Positions 8,712 through 17,929 of a DNA stretch of 64,000 bases are shown in pieces. Position 1 is the stretch's first letter; each line of letters begins with the position of its first letter. The notes below the pieces were generated by a model. The model worked only from the letters and a program-made list of their open reading frames with translations. It was not told the origin of the DNA and ran no database searches. The stretch is from Gammaproteobacteria bacterium (lineage in GTDB: Bacteria > Pseudomonadota > Gammaproteobacteria > Steroidobacterales > Steroidobacteraceae), in NCBI GenBank assembly GCA_028293765.1, contig JAQGOG010000093.1, positions 1-64,000 of the forward strand, read 5' to 3'. Both the position numbers and the translations under genes were made by a program.

Positions 8712-10256
8712 ATGACTGTAACGGTTTATGTTCCTCGCGATTCGAGCGCTCTTTCGCTGGGCGCCGGTGAAGTTGCGCAGGCGATTTCCAAGGAAGCCTC
8801 CGCTCGCGGTATAGAGATGCGCCTGGTGCGTAACGGCTCGCGAGGCGCTTACTGGCTCGAGCCCCTGGTCGAGGTGGTCACAGCCAGCGGTCGGGTTGCC
8901 TACGGACCCGTGACGCCTGCGGACGTGCCGAGCCTCTTCGCGGCGGATTTCCTCAACGGCGGGCAACACCCGCTGTCGCTCGGCCTGACGGATGCCATGA
9001 GCTGGTTCGCCAGCCAACAGCGCCTCACCTTCGCGAGGGTGGGGATCGTCGACCCGACGAGCGTTGCGGACTACGTGGCCAACGACGGTTATCAGGGGCT
9101 CCGACGTGCCCTCTCCATGACACCGCAGGCCATCGTTCAGGCGGTTCTGGACTCCGGTTTGCGCGGCCGCGGTGGCGCGGCTTTCCCAACTGGCATCAAG
9201 TGGAAGACGGTTCTCGATCAGCCCGCCGGCCAGAAGTATGTCACCTGCAACGCCGATGAAGGCGATTCCGGCACCTTCTCCGACCGCATGTTGATGGAAG
9301 GCGACCCGCTCGCCCTGGTCGAAGGCATGACTATAGCCGGCATCGCGGTGGGCGCCACGCAGGGTTACATCTATCTGCGGGCCGAATACCCGCATGCCTA
9401 CCGCGCATTGAACCATGCCATTGCCGCCGCTTATCAGGCGCGCTACCTCGGTAGCGACGTAATGGGAAGCGGCAAACGATTCGATCTCGAAGTCCGCCTC
9501 GGCGCCGGCGCCTACGTCTGCGGCGAAGAGACTTCGATGCTCGAGAGTCTCGAAGGCAAGCGCGGCGAAATCCGCGTGCGGCCGCCACTCCCGGCGATCA
9601 AAGGACTGTTCGGACAGCCGACGATCGTCAACAACGTCATGACGCTCGGAACGGTGCCCACCATCCTGCATAAGGGTGCGGAGTTCTATAAGGACTTCGG
9701 TATGGGCAAGTCGCGCGGCACGCTTCCGATCCAACTCGCCGGCAACATCAAGCGCGGCGGTCTCGTCGAGCGCGCCTTCGGCGTCACGTTGCGCGAGCTG
9801 CTATATGACTACGGCGGCGGATCCGCCACGGGCCGGCCGATCCGCACGGTACAGGTGGGCGGCCCTCTTGGCGCCTACATCCCTGCGTCGCAGTTCGACG
9901 TGGCCATCGATTACGAAGCGTTGACAGCCATCGGCGCCTTGCTGGGCCACGGCGGCATCGTCGTGTTCGACGACACCGTCGATATGGCGAAGATGGCGCG
10001 GTATGCCATGGAATTCTGTGCGGTCGAATCCTGTGGGAAATGCACGCCGTGCCGGATCGGCTCGACGCGCGGTGTGGAAGTCATCGATCGCATTCTCAAC
10101 GGAGTGGAAAGCGAGCGGAATGTGCAGTTGCTCGAGGATCTGTGCGAAACCATGTTGCAGGGGTCGCTGTGCGGCCTGGGCGGCATGACACCGTTCCCTG
10201 TGCAAAGTGCGCTCAAACACTTCAGGGACGATTTCCGCGCACGAACGCGGCATTGA
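8712..10256 (+). CDS. fdsB: NAD-dependent formate dehydrogenase beta subunit (NuoF-like)
   Basis: This 514-residue flavoprotein carries FMN and the NAD(H) site and passes electrons from the iron-sulfur chain to NAD+. An N-terminal thioredoxin-like domain of about 100 residues precedes the NuoF core. The core shows GLRGRGGAAFPTG (glycine-rich NADH/FMN loop), CNADEGDSGTFSDR and GAGAYVCGEETSMLESLEG. The C-terminal cluster motif ESCGKCTPCRIG with a later Cys binds [4Fe-4S]. Length and order match FdsB of Cupriavidus/Rhodobacter-type enzymes. It starts 52 bases after fdsG. Confidence 0.95.
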   Translation: MTVTVYVPRDSSALSLGAGEVAQAISKEASARGIEMRLVRNGSRGAYWLEPLVEVVTASGRVAYGPVTPADVPSLFAADFLNGGQHPLSLGLTDAMSWFASQQRLTFARVGIVDPTSVADYVANDGYQGLRRALSMTPQAIVQAVLDSGLRGRGGAAFPTGIKWKTVLDQPAGQKYVTCNADEGDSGTFSDRMLMEGDPLALVEGMTIAGIAVGATQGYIYLRAEYPHAYRALNHAIAAAYQARYLGSDVMGSGKRFDLEVRLGAGAYVCGEETSMLESLEGKRGEIRVRPPLPAIKGLFGQPTIVNNVMTLGTVPTILHKGAEFYKDFGMGKSRGTLPIQLAGNIKRGGLVERAFGVTLRELLYDYGGGSATGRPIRTVQVGGPLGAYIPASQFDVAIDYEALTAIGALLGHGGIVVFDDTVDMAKMARYAMEFCAVESCGKCTPCRIGSTRGVEVIDRILNGVESERNVQLLEDLCETMLQGSLCGLGGMTPFPVQSALKHFRDDFRARTRH

Positions 10257-10295
10257 ATGAATTCAGGGGCCGAAAGGCTCTGGGCCGCACGGCAA

Positions 10296-10367
10296 GCGGG
10301 CAAAAGTCGCGCCTTTTGCCCGCGGGCTGAAAGCGCCGCGGGCTGCGCGCCCCGGGCGACTTTCAGC
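10296..10367 (+). repeat. Twin-hairpin element upstream of fdsA (copy 1)
   Basis: There are two consecutive inverted repeats. The first is an 11-bp stem, GCGGGCAAAAG (10296-10306) with CTTTTGCCCGC (10313-10323), loop TCGCGC. The second is GCTGAAAG (10326-10333) with CTTTCAGC (10360-10367) around a GC-rich interior. The same order and arm cores recur before fdsD (14186-14280). The element ends 18 bases before the fdsA ATG, just upstream of its AAGGAGAG ribosome site, so an effect on mRNA processing or translation is plausible. Confidence 0.7.
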
Positions 10368-10385
10368 AATGGAAGGAGAGCTTAT

Positions 10386-13259
10386 ATGTATGCAATCGAC
10401 TATGAAGATCTAGGGACTCCGGACCCGGCGCAGAGCGCAGGACCGGTCACGCTCGACATTGACGGTACGCCGGTAACTGTTCCGGAAGGTACTTCTGTCA
10501 TGCGCGCCGCAGCGCTCGCGGGCGTCAAGGTCCCGAAGCTGTGTGCAACCGACACTCTGAAGGCGTTCGGCTCCTGCCGTCTGTGCCTCGTCGAAATCGA
10601 AGGCCGTAAGGGCTACCCGGCTTCATGCACGACCACTGTCGCGCCGGGAATGAAGATCCACACGCAGTCCGAGAAGCTCACGAGCCTTCGCAAGGGCGTG
10701 TTGGACCTCTACATATCCGATCACCCGCTCGAATGCGTGAGTTGTCCGGCGAACGGTCACTGCGAGCTGCAGGACGTGGCCGAAGTCGTCGGCATCGAAG
10801 AGACGTCGTACGGTCTGAAGGGCGACATCGAAATGCATCGTCCTGCCGCTAAGGACGAAAGTACTCCTTACTTCACATTCAATCCCGAGCTGTGCATCGT
10901 CTGCTCGCGCTGTGTGCGTGCCTGCGACGAAGTGCAGGGGACGTTTGCCCTCACGATCCAGGGCCGCGGCTTCGAATCGAAGGTCTCCGCGAGCCAGAAC
11001 GAGTCGTTCCTGGAATCAGAGTGCGTTTCCTGCGGCGCGTGCGTCGAGTCATGCCCCACCGCCGCACTCACCGAGAAGTCTGTCATCGGACTTGGCCAAC
11101 CTGAGCGCGCGACGACCACGACCTGCGCCTACTGCGGCGTGGGCTGCAGCTTTAAGGCGGAGACGAAGGGCGAAGGCGCGGATGTAGAAGTCGTTCGCAT
11201 GGCGCCGAACCGTGACGGTCACGCGAACCACGGTCACGCGTGCGTGAAGGGTCGCTTCGCCTTCGGTTACGCGACTCACTCGGACCGGATCACGAAGCCG
11301 ATGATACGCAAGAACATCACAGACCAGTGGCAGGAAGTGTCCTGGGAGGAGGCGATCGGTTACGCCGCGAGCGAGATTCGCCGGATCCAGGCGACGTACG
11401 GGCGCGAATCTGTTGGTGGCATCACTTCGTCACGTTGCACGAACGAGGAAAGCTTCCTTGTGCAGAAGCTCATACGTGCGGCATTTGGCACGAACAACGT
11501 CGATACCTGTGCCCGTGTGTGCCATTCCCCGACGGGATATGGCCTGAAGAACACACTTGGCGAATCTGCGGGAACCCAGACGTTTGATTCCGTTGCGAAG
11601 TCGGACGTCATCGTCGTCATCGGCGCGAATCCTACCGATGGCCACCCGGTTTTCGCGTCGCAGATGAAGCGACGCCTGCGGCAGGGTGCAAAGCTCATCA
11701 TCATCGACCCACGCGTTACCGGTCTGGTTCGCTCTCCGCACGTTCAGGCGGACTATCACCTCCAGCTCACGCCCGGCACGAACGTGGCGATGATCAATGC
11801 CATGTCACATGTCATTGTGACCGAAGGTCTGACGAAAGAAGACTACGTGGCCGAGCGGTGTGAGCCGGCTCCCTACGCAAAGTGGAAGGCGTTCGTTTCG
11901 CAAGAGTCCAACTCCCCCGAAGCGTTGGAAGGTATCACCGGCGTTCCGGCGGATCTCGTCCGCGGCGCGGCGCGCTTGTTTGCGACAGGCGGCAACGGCG
12001 CCATCTACTACGGCTTGGGCGTGACCGAACACAGCCAGGGCACCACCACCGTCATGGGCATCGCGAATCTCGCGATGGCGACGGGCAACCTGGGCCGCGA
12101 GGGCGTTGGCGTCAATCCGCTTCGCGGGCAGAACAACGTGCAGGGTGCGTGCGACATGGGCTCCTTCCCGCACGAGTTCAGCGGGTACCGTCACGTGTCG
12201 GATACTGCCGCACGGGAATTGTTCGAAGGCGTGTGGGGGGTTCGTCTGCAGTCGGAGCCCGGCCTGCGTATTCCGAACATGTTCGAGGCGGCGCTGGATG
12301 GCACGTTCAAGGCTATGTACATCCAGGGCGAGGACCCGGTGCAGTCCGACCCCAACACGCACCACGTGACCCGCGCAATGGAGGCGATGGAGTGCGTCAT
12401 TGTGCAGGACCTGTTCCTGAACGAGACGGCGCGGTTTGCGCACGTGTTTCTGCCGGGATCGTCCTTCCTCGAGAAGGATGGGACGTTCACTAATGCCGAG
12501 CGTCGCATCTCCCGCATTCGCAAGGTGATGCCGGCACGTGGTGGCTACGAGGACTGGCAGGTCACGATGCTGCTGTCGAACGCGCTCGGCTATCCGATGA
12601 ACTACACGCATCCGTCCGAGATCATGGACGAGATCGCGATGCTTACGCCGACCTTCACCGGAGTCAGCTACGAGAAGCTGGACCGCCTGGGCAGCATCCA
12701 GTGGCCCTGCAACGATGCCGCCCCGGACGGCACGCCGACGATGCACATCCATCAGTTCGTGCGCGGCAAGGGCAAGTTCTTCACGACCGAATACGTGCCT
12801 ACCAGTGAGAAGTCGACAAGCCGGTTCCCGTTGATTCTGACGACGGGTCGGATACTCAGTCAGTACAACGTGGGCGCGCAGACACGGCGCACGCAGAACG
12901 TCATCTGGCATGCGGAAGATATCCTGGACATCCATCCGCATGACGCCGAAGTGCGCGGCATCAGCGACGGCGACTGGGTTGGCTTGACGAGCCGGGCCGG
13001 CGAGACCGTGCTGCGTGCGAGAGTGACCGAGAAAATCGCACCAGGTGTCGTCTACACGACGTTCCACTTCCCGGAGACCAATGCCAACGTCGTCACGACC
13101 GAGAACTCCGACTGGGCTACCAACTGTCCCGAGTACAAGGTGACCGCTGTCGAAGTCGTGTTCGTGAACCAGAAGGACGCCTGGCAGAAGCGGGCGCAGG
13201 AAGAGCGCTCGATGCCGAAGCCGGAGCGTAAACGCAAGCGAGATCGGGCGCCGGCCTGA
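10386..13259 (+). CDS. fdsA: NAD-dependent formate dehydrogenase alpha subunit (molybdopterin, NuoG/FdhF-like)
   Basis: This 957-residue catalytic subunit oxidises formate to CO2 at a bis-MGD molybdenum centre. Domains in order are an N-terminal [2Fe-2S] ferredoxin domain (Cys53, Cys64, Cys67, Cys81), a HxxxC-type cluster (HPLECVSCPANGHC, 113-126), two [4Fe-4S] clusters (CIVCSRCVRAC 170-180 and CVSCGACVESC 213-223), the FdhF-type cluster (CAYCGVGC 247-254), then the molybdopterin domains. The metal ligand is Cys379 followed by His380 (ARVCHSP), so this is the cysteine rather than the selenocysteine form. The ATG at 10386 is preferred because AAGGAGAG precedes it and the family N-terminus follows; the frame stays open upstream through the twin-hairpin element. 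Confidence 0.95.
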   Translation: MYAIDYEDLGTPDPAQSAGPVTLDIDGTPVTVPEGTSVMRAAALAGVKVPKLCATDTLKAFGSCRLCLVEIEGRKGYPASCTTTVAPGMKIHTQSEKLTSLRKGVLDLYISDHPLECVSCPANGHCELQDVAEVVGIEETSYGLKGDIEMHRPAAKDESTPYFTFNPELCIVCSRCVRACDEVQGTFALTIQGRGFESKVSASQNESFLESECVSCGACVESCPTAALTEKSVIGLGQPERATTTTCAYCGVGCSFKAETKGEGADVEVVRMAPNRDGHANHGHACVKGRFAFGYATHSDRITKPMIRKNITDQWQEVSWEEAIGYAASEIRRIQATYGRESVGGITSSRCTNEESFLVQKLIRAAFGTNNVDTCARVCHSPTGYGLKNTLGESAGTQTFDSVAKSDVIVVIGANPTDGHPVFASQMKRRLRQGAKLIIIDPRVTGLVRSPHVQADYHLQLTPGTNVAMINAMSHVIVTEGLTKEDYVAERCEPAPYAKWKAFVSQESNSPEALEGITGVPADLVRGAARLFATGGNGAIYYGLGVTEHSQGTTTVMGIANLAMATGNLGREGVGVNPLRGQNNVQGACDMGSFPHEFSGYRHVSDTAARELFEGVWGVRLQSEPGLRIPNMFEAALDGTFKAMYIQGEDPVQSDPNTHHVTRAMEAMECVIVQDLFLNETARFAHVFLPGSSFLEKDGTFTNAERRISRIRKVMPARGGYEDWQVTMLLSNALGYPMNYTHPSEIMDEIAMLTPTFTGVSYEKLDRLGSIQWPCNDAAPDGTPTMHIHQFVRGKGKFFTTEYVPTSEKSTSRFPLILTTGRILSQYNVGAQTRRTQNVIWHAEDILDIHPHDAEVRGISDGDWVGLTSRAGETVLRARVTEKIAPGVVYTTFHFPETNANVVTTENSDWATNCPEYKVTAVEVVFVNQKDAWQKRAQEERSMPKPERKRKRDRAPA

Positions 13260-13278
13260 GGATGATCTCGCGGCACTG

Positions 13279-14106
13279 GTGAACTCCATGTCAGCGGCAG
13301 GGGTCGACGAGCCGAAGTCAGTGAGTGCCGAGGTCAGCGTCGATCGCTGGGCCGCCGGCACGACGACGCATACGACGGACCAGGTCGCGGAAGAAGTCCC
13401 GGTCGCGCTCGTCTATCACAACGTGCCGCACGTGGTGATGCTGGCGACGCCCGCGAATTTCGAGGACTTCGCGGTTGGTTTCACGCTGAGCGAAGGGCTG
13501 GTTGCGCGCCCCGATGAAATCCGCGAGGTCGAGGTGACACGCGGCGCCGATGCCGTCGATGTGCGCGTCACCGTTGCCTGGGAGCGGTTTACCGAGTTAC
13601 TGCATCGGAGACGCAATCTCACTGGGCGGACGGGTTGTGGCCTATGTGGAGCGGAGACGGCTGAGGATGCCATCCGCGAGCTTGGCATGGTGGGGCAGGG
13701 CCCGACGGTGACGATCGAGGATCTTCACGCCGCCATCGAACAGCTCGGCTCACTACAACCTATCAACGCGCGAACGGGCAGCGTTCACGCGGCTGCGTGG
13801 GTGGTGCCTGGACAGGGAATCCAGATCGTCCGCGAGGACGTCGGCCGCCACAACGCCCTCGACAAGGCCATCGGCGCGCTGGTGCGGGGGAAAGTGGATT
13901 TCTCGACGGGCTACATGCTCATTACGAGCAGGGCGAGTTACGAGATGGTGCAGAAGAGCGCGACGGTAGGCATCGCGTTTCTCGTGGCCCTCTCGGCTCC
14001 CACGGCATTTGCGGTGCGGATGGCCCAGAAAACCGGGGTCACCCTGGTGGCTTTCGCACGGCGCGACCGGCACGTGGTCTACGCTCATCCGGAGCGGTTG
14101 AAGTAA
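13279..14106 (+). CDS. fdhD: Formate dehydrogenase accessory sulfurtransferase FdhD
   Basis: FdhD transfers sulfur to the molybdenum cofactor of formate dehydrogenase and is needed for activity. The conserved CxxC is present as GRTGCGLCG, and the DVGRHNALDKAIG motif and the SRASYEMVQK segment are typical. The frame can start at a GTG (13279) or an ATG (13288); the ATG gives 272 residues. It follows fdsA after about 20 bases, matching the fdsC position of the canonical fdsGBACD order. Confidence 0.95.
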   Translation: MNSMSAAGVDEPKSVSAEVSVDRWAAGTTTHTTDQVAEEVPVALVYHNVPHVVMLATPANFEDFAVGFTLSEGLVARPDEIREVEVTRGADAVDVRVTVAWERFTELLHRRRNLTGRTGCGLCGAETAEDAIRELGMVGQGPTVTIEDLHAAIEQLGSLQPINARTGSVHAAAWVVPGQGIQIVREDVGRHNALDKAIGALVRGKVDFSTGYMLITSRASYEMVQKSATVGIAFLVALSAPTAFAVRMAQKTGVTLVAFARRDRHVVYAHPERLK

Positions 14107-14154
14107 GTTGTTGCAACGGCCGCGGGCCACTTTCAACGGATAAAATGCAACAAC
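14107..14154 (+). other. Hairpin directly after fdhD
   Basis: GTTGTTGCA (14107-14115) pairs perfectly with TGCAACAAC (14146-14154) around a 30-base loop, immediately after the fdhD stop codon. No T-run follows, so it is not a standard terminator. It could be a processing or stability element within the fds transcript. Confidence 0.5.
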
Positions 14155-14185
14155 GCCCTAGCGCCAACCGGCATGCTTGTCGCGA

Positions 14186-14280
14186 GCAAAAGCCACCCCT
14201 TTTGCCAGGGGCGCCCCAGCCCGCGGGCCCGAATAGCCGCTCGGCGCGCGCGCTGAAAGCGCCGCAGGGCGACTTTCAGC
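14186..14280 (+). repeat. Twin-hairpin element upstream of fdsD (copy 2)
   Basis: GCAAAAG (14186-14192) pairs with CTTTTGC (14199-14205), followed by GCTGAAAG (14252-14259) with CTTTCAGC (14273-14280). Arm cores, order and placement, 19 bases before the fdsD ATG at 14300, repeat those of the element before fdsA. The bases after the last arm are also alike (AATGGAA versus CAATGAAA). Two copies before two genes of one operon suggest a shared RNA-level function or a duplicated extragenic palindrome. Confidence 0.7.
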
Positions 14281-14299
14281 CAATGAAATGAGGTTCACG

Positions 14300-14626
14300 A
14301 TGAATATCGATCTGCTCATCAAGATGTCCAATGAGATCACCGCCTTTTTCGTCGGCGAGCACGACGAGCAAGCGGCGACCACCGCGGTGGCGAACCATCT
14401 GCGGCGCTACTGGGATCCTCGTATGCGCAAGCAGATCATCGCCTACTACGAGGAGCGCCAGGGCGCGGGACTCGTCGATATCGCGAAGAACGCGGTCGCG
14501 CAGCTCGCGGCGCAAAGTAAAGCCGCCGCCAGCACGGGTGCGCCGCCACCTCCAGCGTCGCTGGCCAAGTCCGAATTCAAGAAAACGCCCGACCCGGCTG
14601 ATCCCTACGGGGGCGACGCGGGCTGA
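14300..14626 (+). CDS. fdsD: Formate dehydrogenase delta subunit
   Basis: This small protein of about 108 residues shows the FdsD signature: MNIDLLIKMSNEI at the N-terminus and a helical HLRRYWDPRMRKQI segment, followed by an Ala/Pro-rich tail ending DPADPYGGDAG. FdsD is needed for assembly or stability of the Fds complex and lacks cofactor motifs. The ATG at 14300 is chosen over 14288 because GAGG lies six bases upstream and family proteins start MN. It is the last gene of the fds operon; a 162-base gap follows. Confidence 0.92.
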   Translation: MNIDLLIKMSNEITAFFVGEHDEQAATTAVANHLRRYWDPRMRKQIIAYYEERQGAGLVDIAKNAVAQLAAQSKAAASTGAPPPPASLAKSEFKKTPDPADPYGGDAG

Positions 14627-14788
14627 ACCAGGACGGGGCGCTCCTGCTTCGCTGCAGCAAAAGAGCTTTAACCACCCGGCTCGAGTCATCCCGCAGCGCC
14701 AGCGCGCATTCGCGCTGTCTATAGCTCACATCCACTCTTCCGATTTCCGCCTTGGGCGCGGACTCGGTACCGTTCCCGCCCTGACCGG

Positions 14789-16003
14789 ATGGGGGACGAG
14801 CCGTCAATGGACGTTGCCGGAAAACAGGCAGCCGCGATTCAAGACCCGGTCGGGTCCGAACGACCCCGGGCGGCCGAGAGCCATTCCCCGCCGTTTCGTT
14901 TCTACGACAACCGTCAGAAGTACCTCGCCTTCGTCAACACCTGCAATGAGAAGTCCGCCGTCGCCCGCCGCGCGGCGCATGAGCTCAGTTATCTGAAGCC
15001 GACGCCGCCGGCGTTGCGGTTCTTCGATGCCGGAATGGGCGATGCCACGGTGTTGTCGCGGCTCATGCGCAGCACGCATCGCGCGTTTCCCACCGTGCCG
15101 TTGCTGGTAGTTGCCAAGGAAATCAGCCTCGAGGACGTGCGTCTGGGGCTGGAGAAGATGCCGGACCGGTTCAACGAGCATCCGGCTACGGTGTTGGTGA
15201 TCACGAATTTGAATTACGCCGAGGCACCGCGGCTCATGCCTCGCGACGTGCAGTCGGCGGCGGCGCTCAACTGGCAGGAAGTGCGGCTGACGGGCAACTG
15301 CGCGCATGAGTACGCGGAGCAGATCGAAGAGCTCGAGCCCACGCTCACCTATGGCTGGCAGACCAAGCCCAGTGCCAAGTCCGGCAATCCCGTGTATGTG
15401 CGGCCGTCCGTGCTCGTGGTGTATCGCGATGACCACAAATTCCTCCTGGACGCCGTCATCCCCAAGCCTGGCCGCAGCTTCGAGAGTTACGATCTGATCC
15501 TCGCCTCGCAACCCTGGCGCGCCCGCATGTCGGCCGAGTTCAAGGCGCAGAAAGTTCTGGCGCCGCTGGCGCGCAGCCTCGCCGTCGGCGGACGGCTCCT
15601 GGCCGTTCAATCCCACGGTCATGACCCGGGGCTCGAGATCGTCCAGAAACTCTGGCCCGGCGAGAACCCTTTCCAGATCGATCGGCATGCGTTGCTTGCC
15701 GCGCTCAAGAGCGAGCTCGGGCGGGATGCGCGGGATTTCTCCCTGACGGCGCTGCCGGACGAGAAGGCACTATTCCGTTACGACATGCATACGCTGCCTT
15801 CGGAGATCGGCGACCGCATCGGGACCTCTACGTTGTTCGCGGCCTGGAATGCCGCCATCTACGTGAACCAGATCGAGGACGAGCGTCTGGATGCGGTCGT
15901 GCAGAACGGCGCCTATCTCGATGCCACCCAGGCGGTCCTGCAGAAATACAGCGGTCTGTGGTTCAACGACGAAACCTTCGTCGTGACCCGGCGCAAAACT
16001 TGA
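14789..16003 (+). CDS. Uncharacterised SAM-methyltransferase-like protein in the C1 cluster
   Basis: This 404-residue protein has no precise family I can name. Around residue 75 a Rossmann-type segment, LRFFDAGMGDATVLSRLM, resembles motif I of class I SAM methyltransferases, and ASQPWRARM plus LAVGGRLLAVQSHG in the second half resemble motifs IV to VI. There is no signal peptide or membrane segment. An alternative start is the ATG at 14807. It ends 13 bases before metF, which suggests cotranscription with metF-pfkB-folD. A methyltransferase among SAM-cycle genes would be a consumer of SAM; the acceptor is unknown. It could also be a degenerate fold that no longer binds SAM. Confidence 0.6.
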   Translation: MGDEPSMDVAGKQAAAIQDPVGSERPRAAESHSPPFRFYDNRQKYLAFVNTCNEKSAVARRAAHELSYLKPTPPALRFFDAGMGDATVLSRLMRSTHRAFPTVPLLVVAKEISLEDVRLGLEKMPDRFNEHPATVLVITNLNYAEAPRLMPRDVQSAAALNWQEVRLTGNCAHEYAEQIEELEPTLTYGWQTKPSAKSGNPVYVRPSVLVVYRDDHKFLLDAVIPKPGRSFESYDLILASQPWRARMSAEFKAQKVLAPLARSLAVGGRLLAVQSHGHDPGLEIVQKLWPGENPFQIDRHALLAALKSELGRDARDFSLTALPDEKALFRYDMHTLPSEIGDRIGTSTLFAAWNAAIYVNQIEDERLDAVVQNGAYLDATQAVLQKYSGLWFNDETFVVTRRKT

Positions 16004-16016
16004 GCGAGTCGCGATT

Positions 16017-16973
16017 ATGAGAACCCACGAGACCATGAAAACCAACGAGTCCGCAGCAGCCCACCAGCCCCAGGCCTTCGACCTCAAGCGCGCTGTTGTC
16101 GAGTTCGCGCACGGGGCTTCCACCGAGATCTCCACGCACGATGAGGAGATGCTGCCGACGCTCGCCAACAAGCTGCCGGCCGGCACTCCTGTCTATATCG
16201 CACACACTCCGAAGGCGACACTGGATGAAGTGGTGCAACTCGCGATCAAGGTACAGGCGTTGGGTTTTCGCGCCTCGCCACACATCGTGGCGCGCCGGCT
16301 CGCGAGCGAGCACGCCCTCAGAACGGCGTTGAGCGAACTGACCGACGCAGGCGTGGAGCAGGTGCTGCTGGTCGCGGGCGACCTGGAGAAACCCCTGGGG
16401 AAATTCACCAGCACTCTGGATATTGTCGACTCGGGCGCTTTGCAAAGTGCAGGCATCAAGCGCGTCGGGGTTGCCGGCCATCCCGAAGGCCACAAAGCGG
16501 TCGCGGCGAGCGTGCTGCTGGCGGCGCTGCGCCACAAGCAGGAATTCGCCAATAAGACCGGCATCCGGGTGCATATCGCCACGCAGTTCGGGTTCAACCC
16601 CGAGGCCATCGTGGCCTGGGACCGCAAGCTCACCCAGGAGGGGATCACCCTTCCCGTGCACGTCGGGATCGCAGGCCCCACGCCCCTGCCCAAGCTCATC
16701 AAGTTCGCCATGGCCTGCGGCGTGGGCGCCTCGCTCAACTCCCTGATGGGGAACATGAAGGCCATGGCCAACCTGGCTCGACTCGCGACCACTCCGGATG
16801 AGATGCTTGCGGGCCTCGTCCGGGGTAAAGCCGCCCACAGCGGCAGCCGCCTCGTCCAGCCGCATTTCTATTCGTTTGGCGGAGTAGCCGCCACGGCGCG
16901 CTGGATGCGTGCGGTCGTCGATGGCAATTTCGAAGTGAACCCGGACGGCGGCAAGTTCGTCATGGACGCCTAA
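16017..16973 (+). CDS. Methylenetetrahydrofolate reductase (MetF)-like
   Basis: This 318-residue TIM-barrel flavoprotein of the MTHFR family interconverts methyl-THF and methylene-THF. It shows the STEISTHDEEM N-terminal region, the VLLVAGDLEKPLGKF segment corresponding to the family GD motif, GVAGHPEGHK, and TQFGFNPEAIVAWDR where MetF has its QFFF-type substrate region. These deviate from enterobacterial MetF, which is common in MTHFRs tied to O-demethylation. With a LigM-like gene downstream, net flow from methyl-THF towards methylene-THF is likely. It sits between the methyltransferase-like gene and the pfkB gene with gaps under 20 bases. Confidence 0.85.
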   Translation: MRTHETMKTNESAAAHQPQAFDLKRAVVEFAHGASTEISTHDEEMLPTLANKLPAGTPVYIAHTPKATLDEVVQLAIKVQALGFRASPHIVARRLASEHALRTALSELTDAGVEQVLLVAGDLEKPLGKFTSTLDIVDSGALQSAGIKRVGVAGHPEGHKAVAASVLLAALRHKQEFANKTGIRVHIATQFGFNPEAIVAWDRKLTQEGITLPVHVGIAGPTPLPKLIKFAMACGVGASLNSLMGNMKAMANLARLATTPDEMLAGLVRGKAAHSGSRLVQPHFYSFGGVAATARWMRAVVDGNFEVNPDGGKFVMDA

Positions 16974-16989
16974 CCAGACAGGTAGCACT

Positions 16990-17919
16990 TTGGCCACGAA
17001 AAAAGCGTTGATTTGCGGTTCGATCGCCTTCGATACGATCATGGTTTTTGGCGACCGCTTTCGCAATCACATCCTGCCCGACAAGATCCACATGCTGAAC
17101 GTCTCGTTCCTGGTGCCCCAGCTGCGCCGGGAATACGGCGGCTGCGCGGGCAACATCGCGTACAACCTCAAGCTGCTCGGCGATCATGGCTATCCCATGG
17201 CCACCGTGGGGCGCGATTTCGGTCTCTACGGCGACTGGATGCGCCAGACCGGCGTCCCCGCCGACTACGTCAGAGTCATCGAGTCGGAGCACACGGCTCA
17301 GGCCTTCATCACCACCGACCTCGACGACAACCAGATCACGGCGTTTCATCCTGGCGCGATGCAACAGTCGCATCTCAACAAGGTGTCGGATGCGAAGGAT
17401 GTCGCCATCGGCATCGTGGCGCCCGACGGGCGCGACGGCATGATCCAGCATGCGGAAAGCTTCGCCGCGGCGGACATCCCTTTCATCTTCGATCCGGGCC
17501 AGGGTCTGCCGATGTTCGACGGCAAGGACCTGCATCGCTTCGTGGAACAGGCGACCTGGGTCGCGGTGAACGATTATGAATGGCAGATGGTCCAGCAGAA
17601 GACCGGCTGGACCGAGCAGGACGTCACGCAGCGGGTGCAGGCGCTCATCGTGACACGCGGTGCCAAAGGATCGGTCATCCATACGCAGGGCGGTCCGATC
17701 GAGATCCCCTGTGCGAAGCCGACGGCGGTCGTGGATCCCACCGGCTGCGGAGACGCTTATCGCGCGGGCCTCATTCACGGCCTGCTGCACGAGCTCGACT
17801 GGCAGACGACGGGCCGGATCGCCTCCCTGATGGGTGCGATCAAGATCGAAACTCTTGGAACCCAGAACCACTCGTTCACCACCGCTGAGTTCCAACAGCG
17901 GCTGGCTGCCTCGTTTTGA
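16990..17919 (+). CDS. PfkB family kinase, adenosine kinase-like
   Basis: This 309-residue PfkB kinase has the substrate motif [15 protein letters not shown] near residues 55-69 and the second PfkB signature [12 protein letters not shown] with the catalytic Asp near 255-266. The sequence style is that of bacterial adenosine-kinase-like proteins. It starts at a TTG (16990) and is followed tightly by folD. AhcY, encoded 4 kb downstream, releases adenosine from S-adenosylhomocysteine, and removing adenosine pulls that reaction forward, so adenosine is the best guess. Ribokinase-type sugar substrates cannot be excluded. Confidence 0.75.
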   Translation: MATKKALICGSIAFDTIMVFGDRFRNHILPDKIHMLNVSFLVPQLRREYGGCAGNIAYNLKLLGDHGYPMATVGRDFGLYGDWMRQTGVPADYVRVIESEHTAQAFITTDLDDNQITAFHPGAMQQSHLNKVSDAKDVAIGIVAPDGRDGMIQHAESFAAADIPFIFDPGQGLPMFDGKDLHRFVEQATWVAVNDYEWQMVQQKTGWTEQDVTQRVQALIVTRGAKGSVIHTQGGPIEIPCAKPTAVVDPTGCGDAYRAGLIHGLLHELDWQTTGRIASLMGAIKIETLGTQNHSFTTAEFQQRLAASF

Positions 17920-17929
17920 GGTGATGGAC

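Noticed and set aside
11805-13361. 518-codon open frame opposite fdsA
   Set aside because: It is antisense to a clear formate dehydrogenase subunit, shows no domain, and is Arg/His-rich as expected of a high-GC shadow frame.
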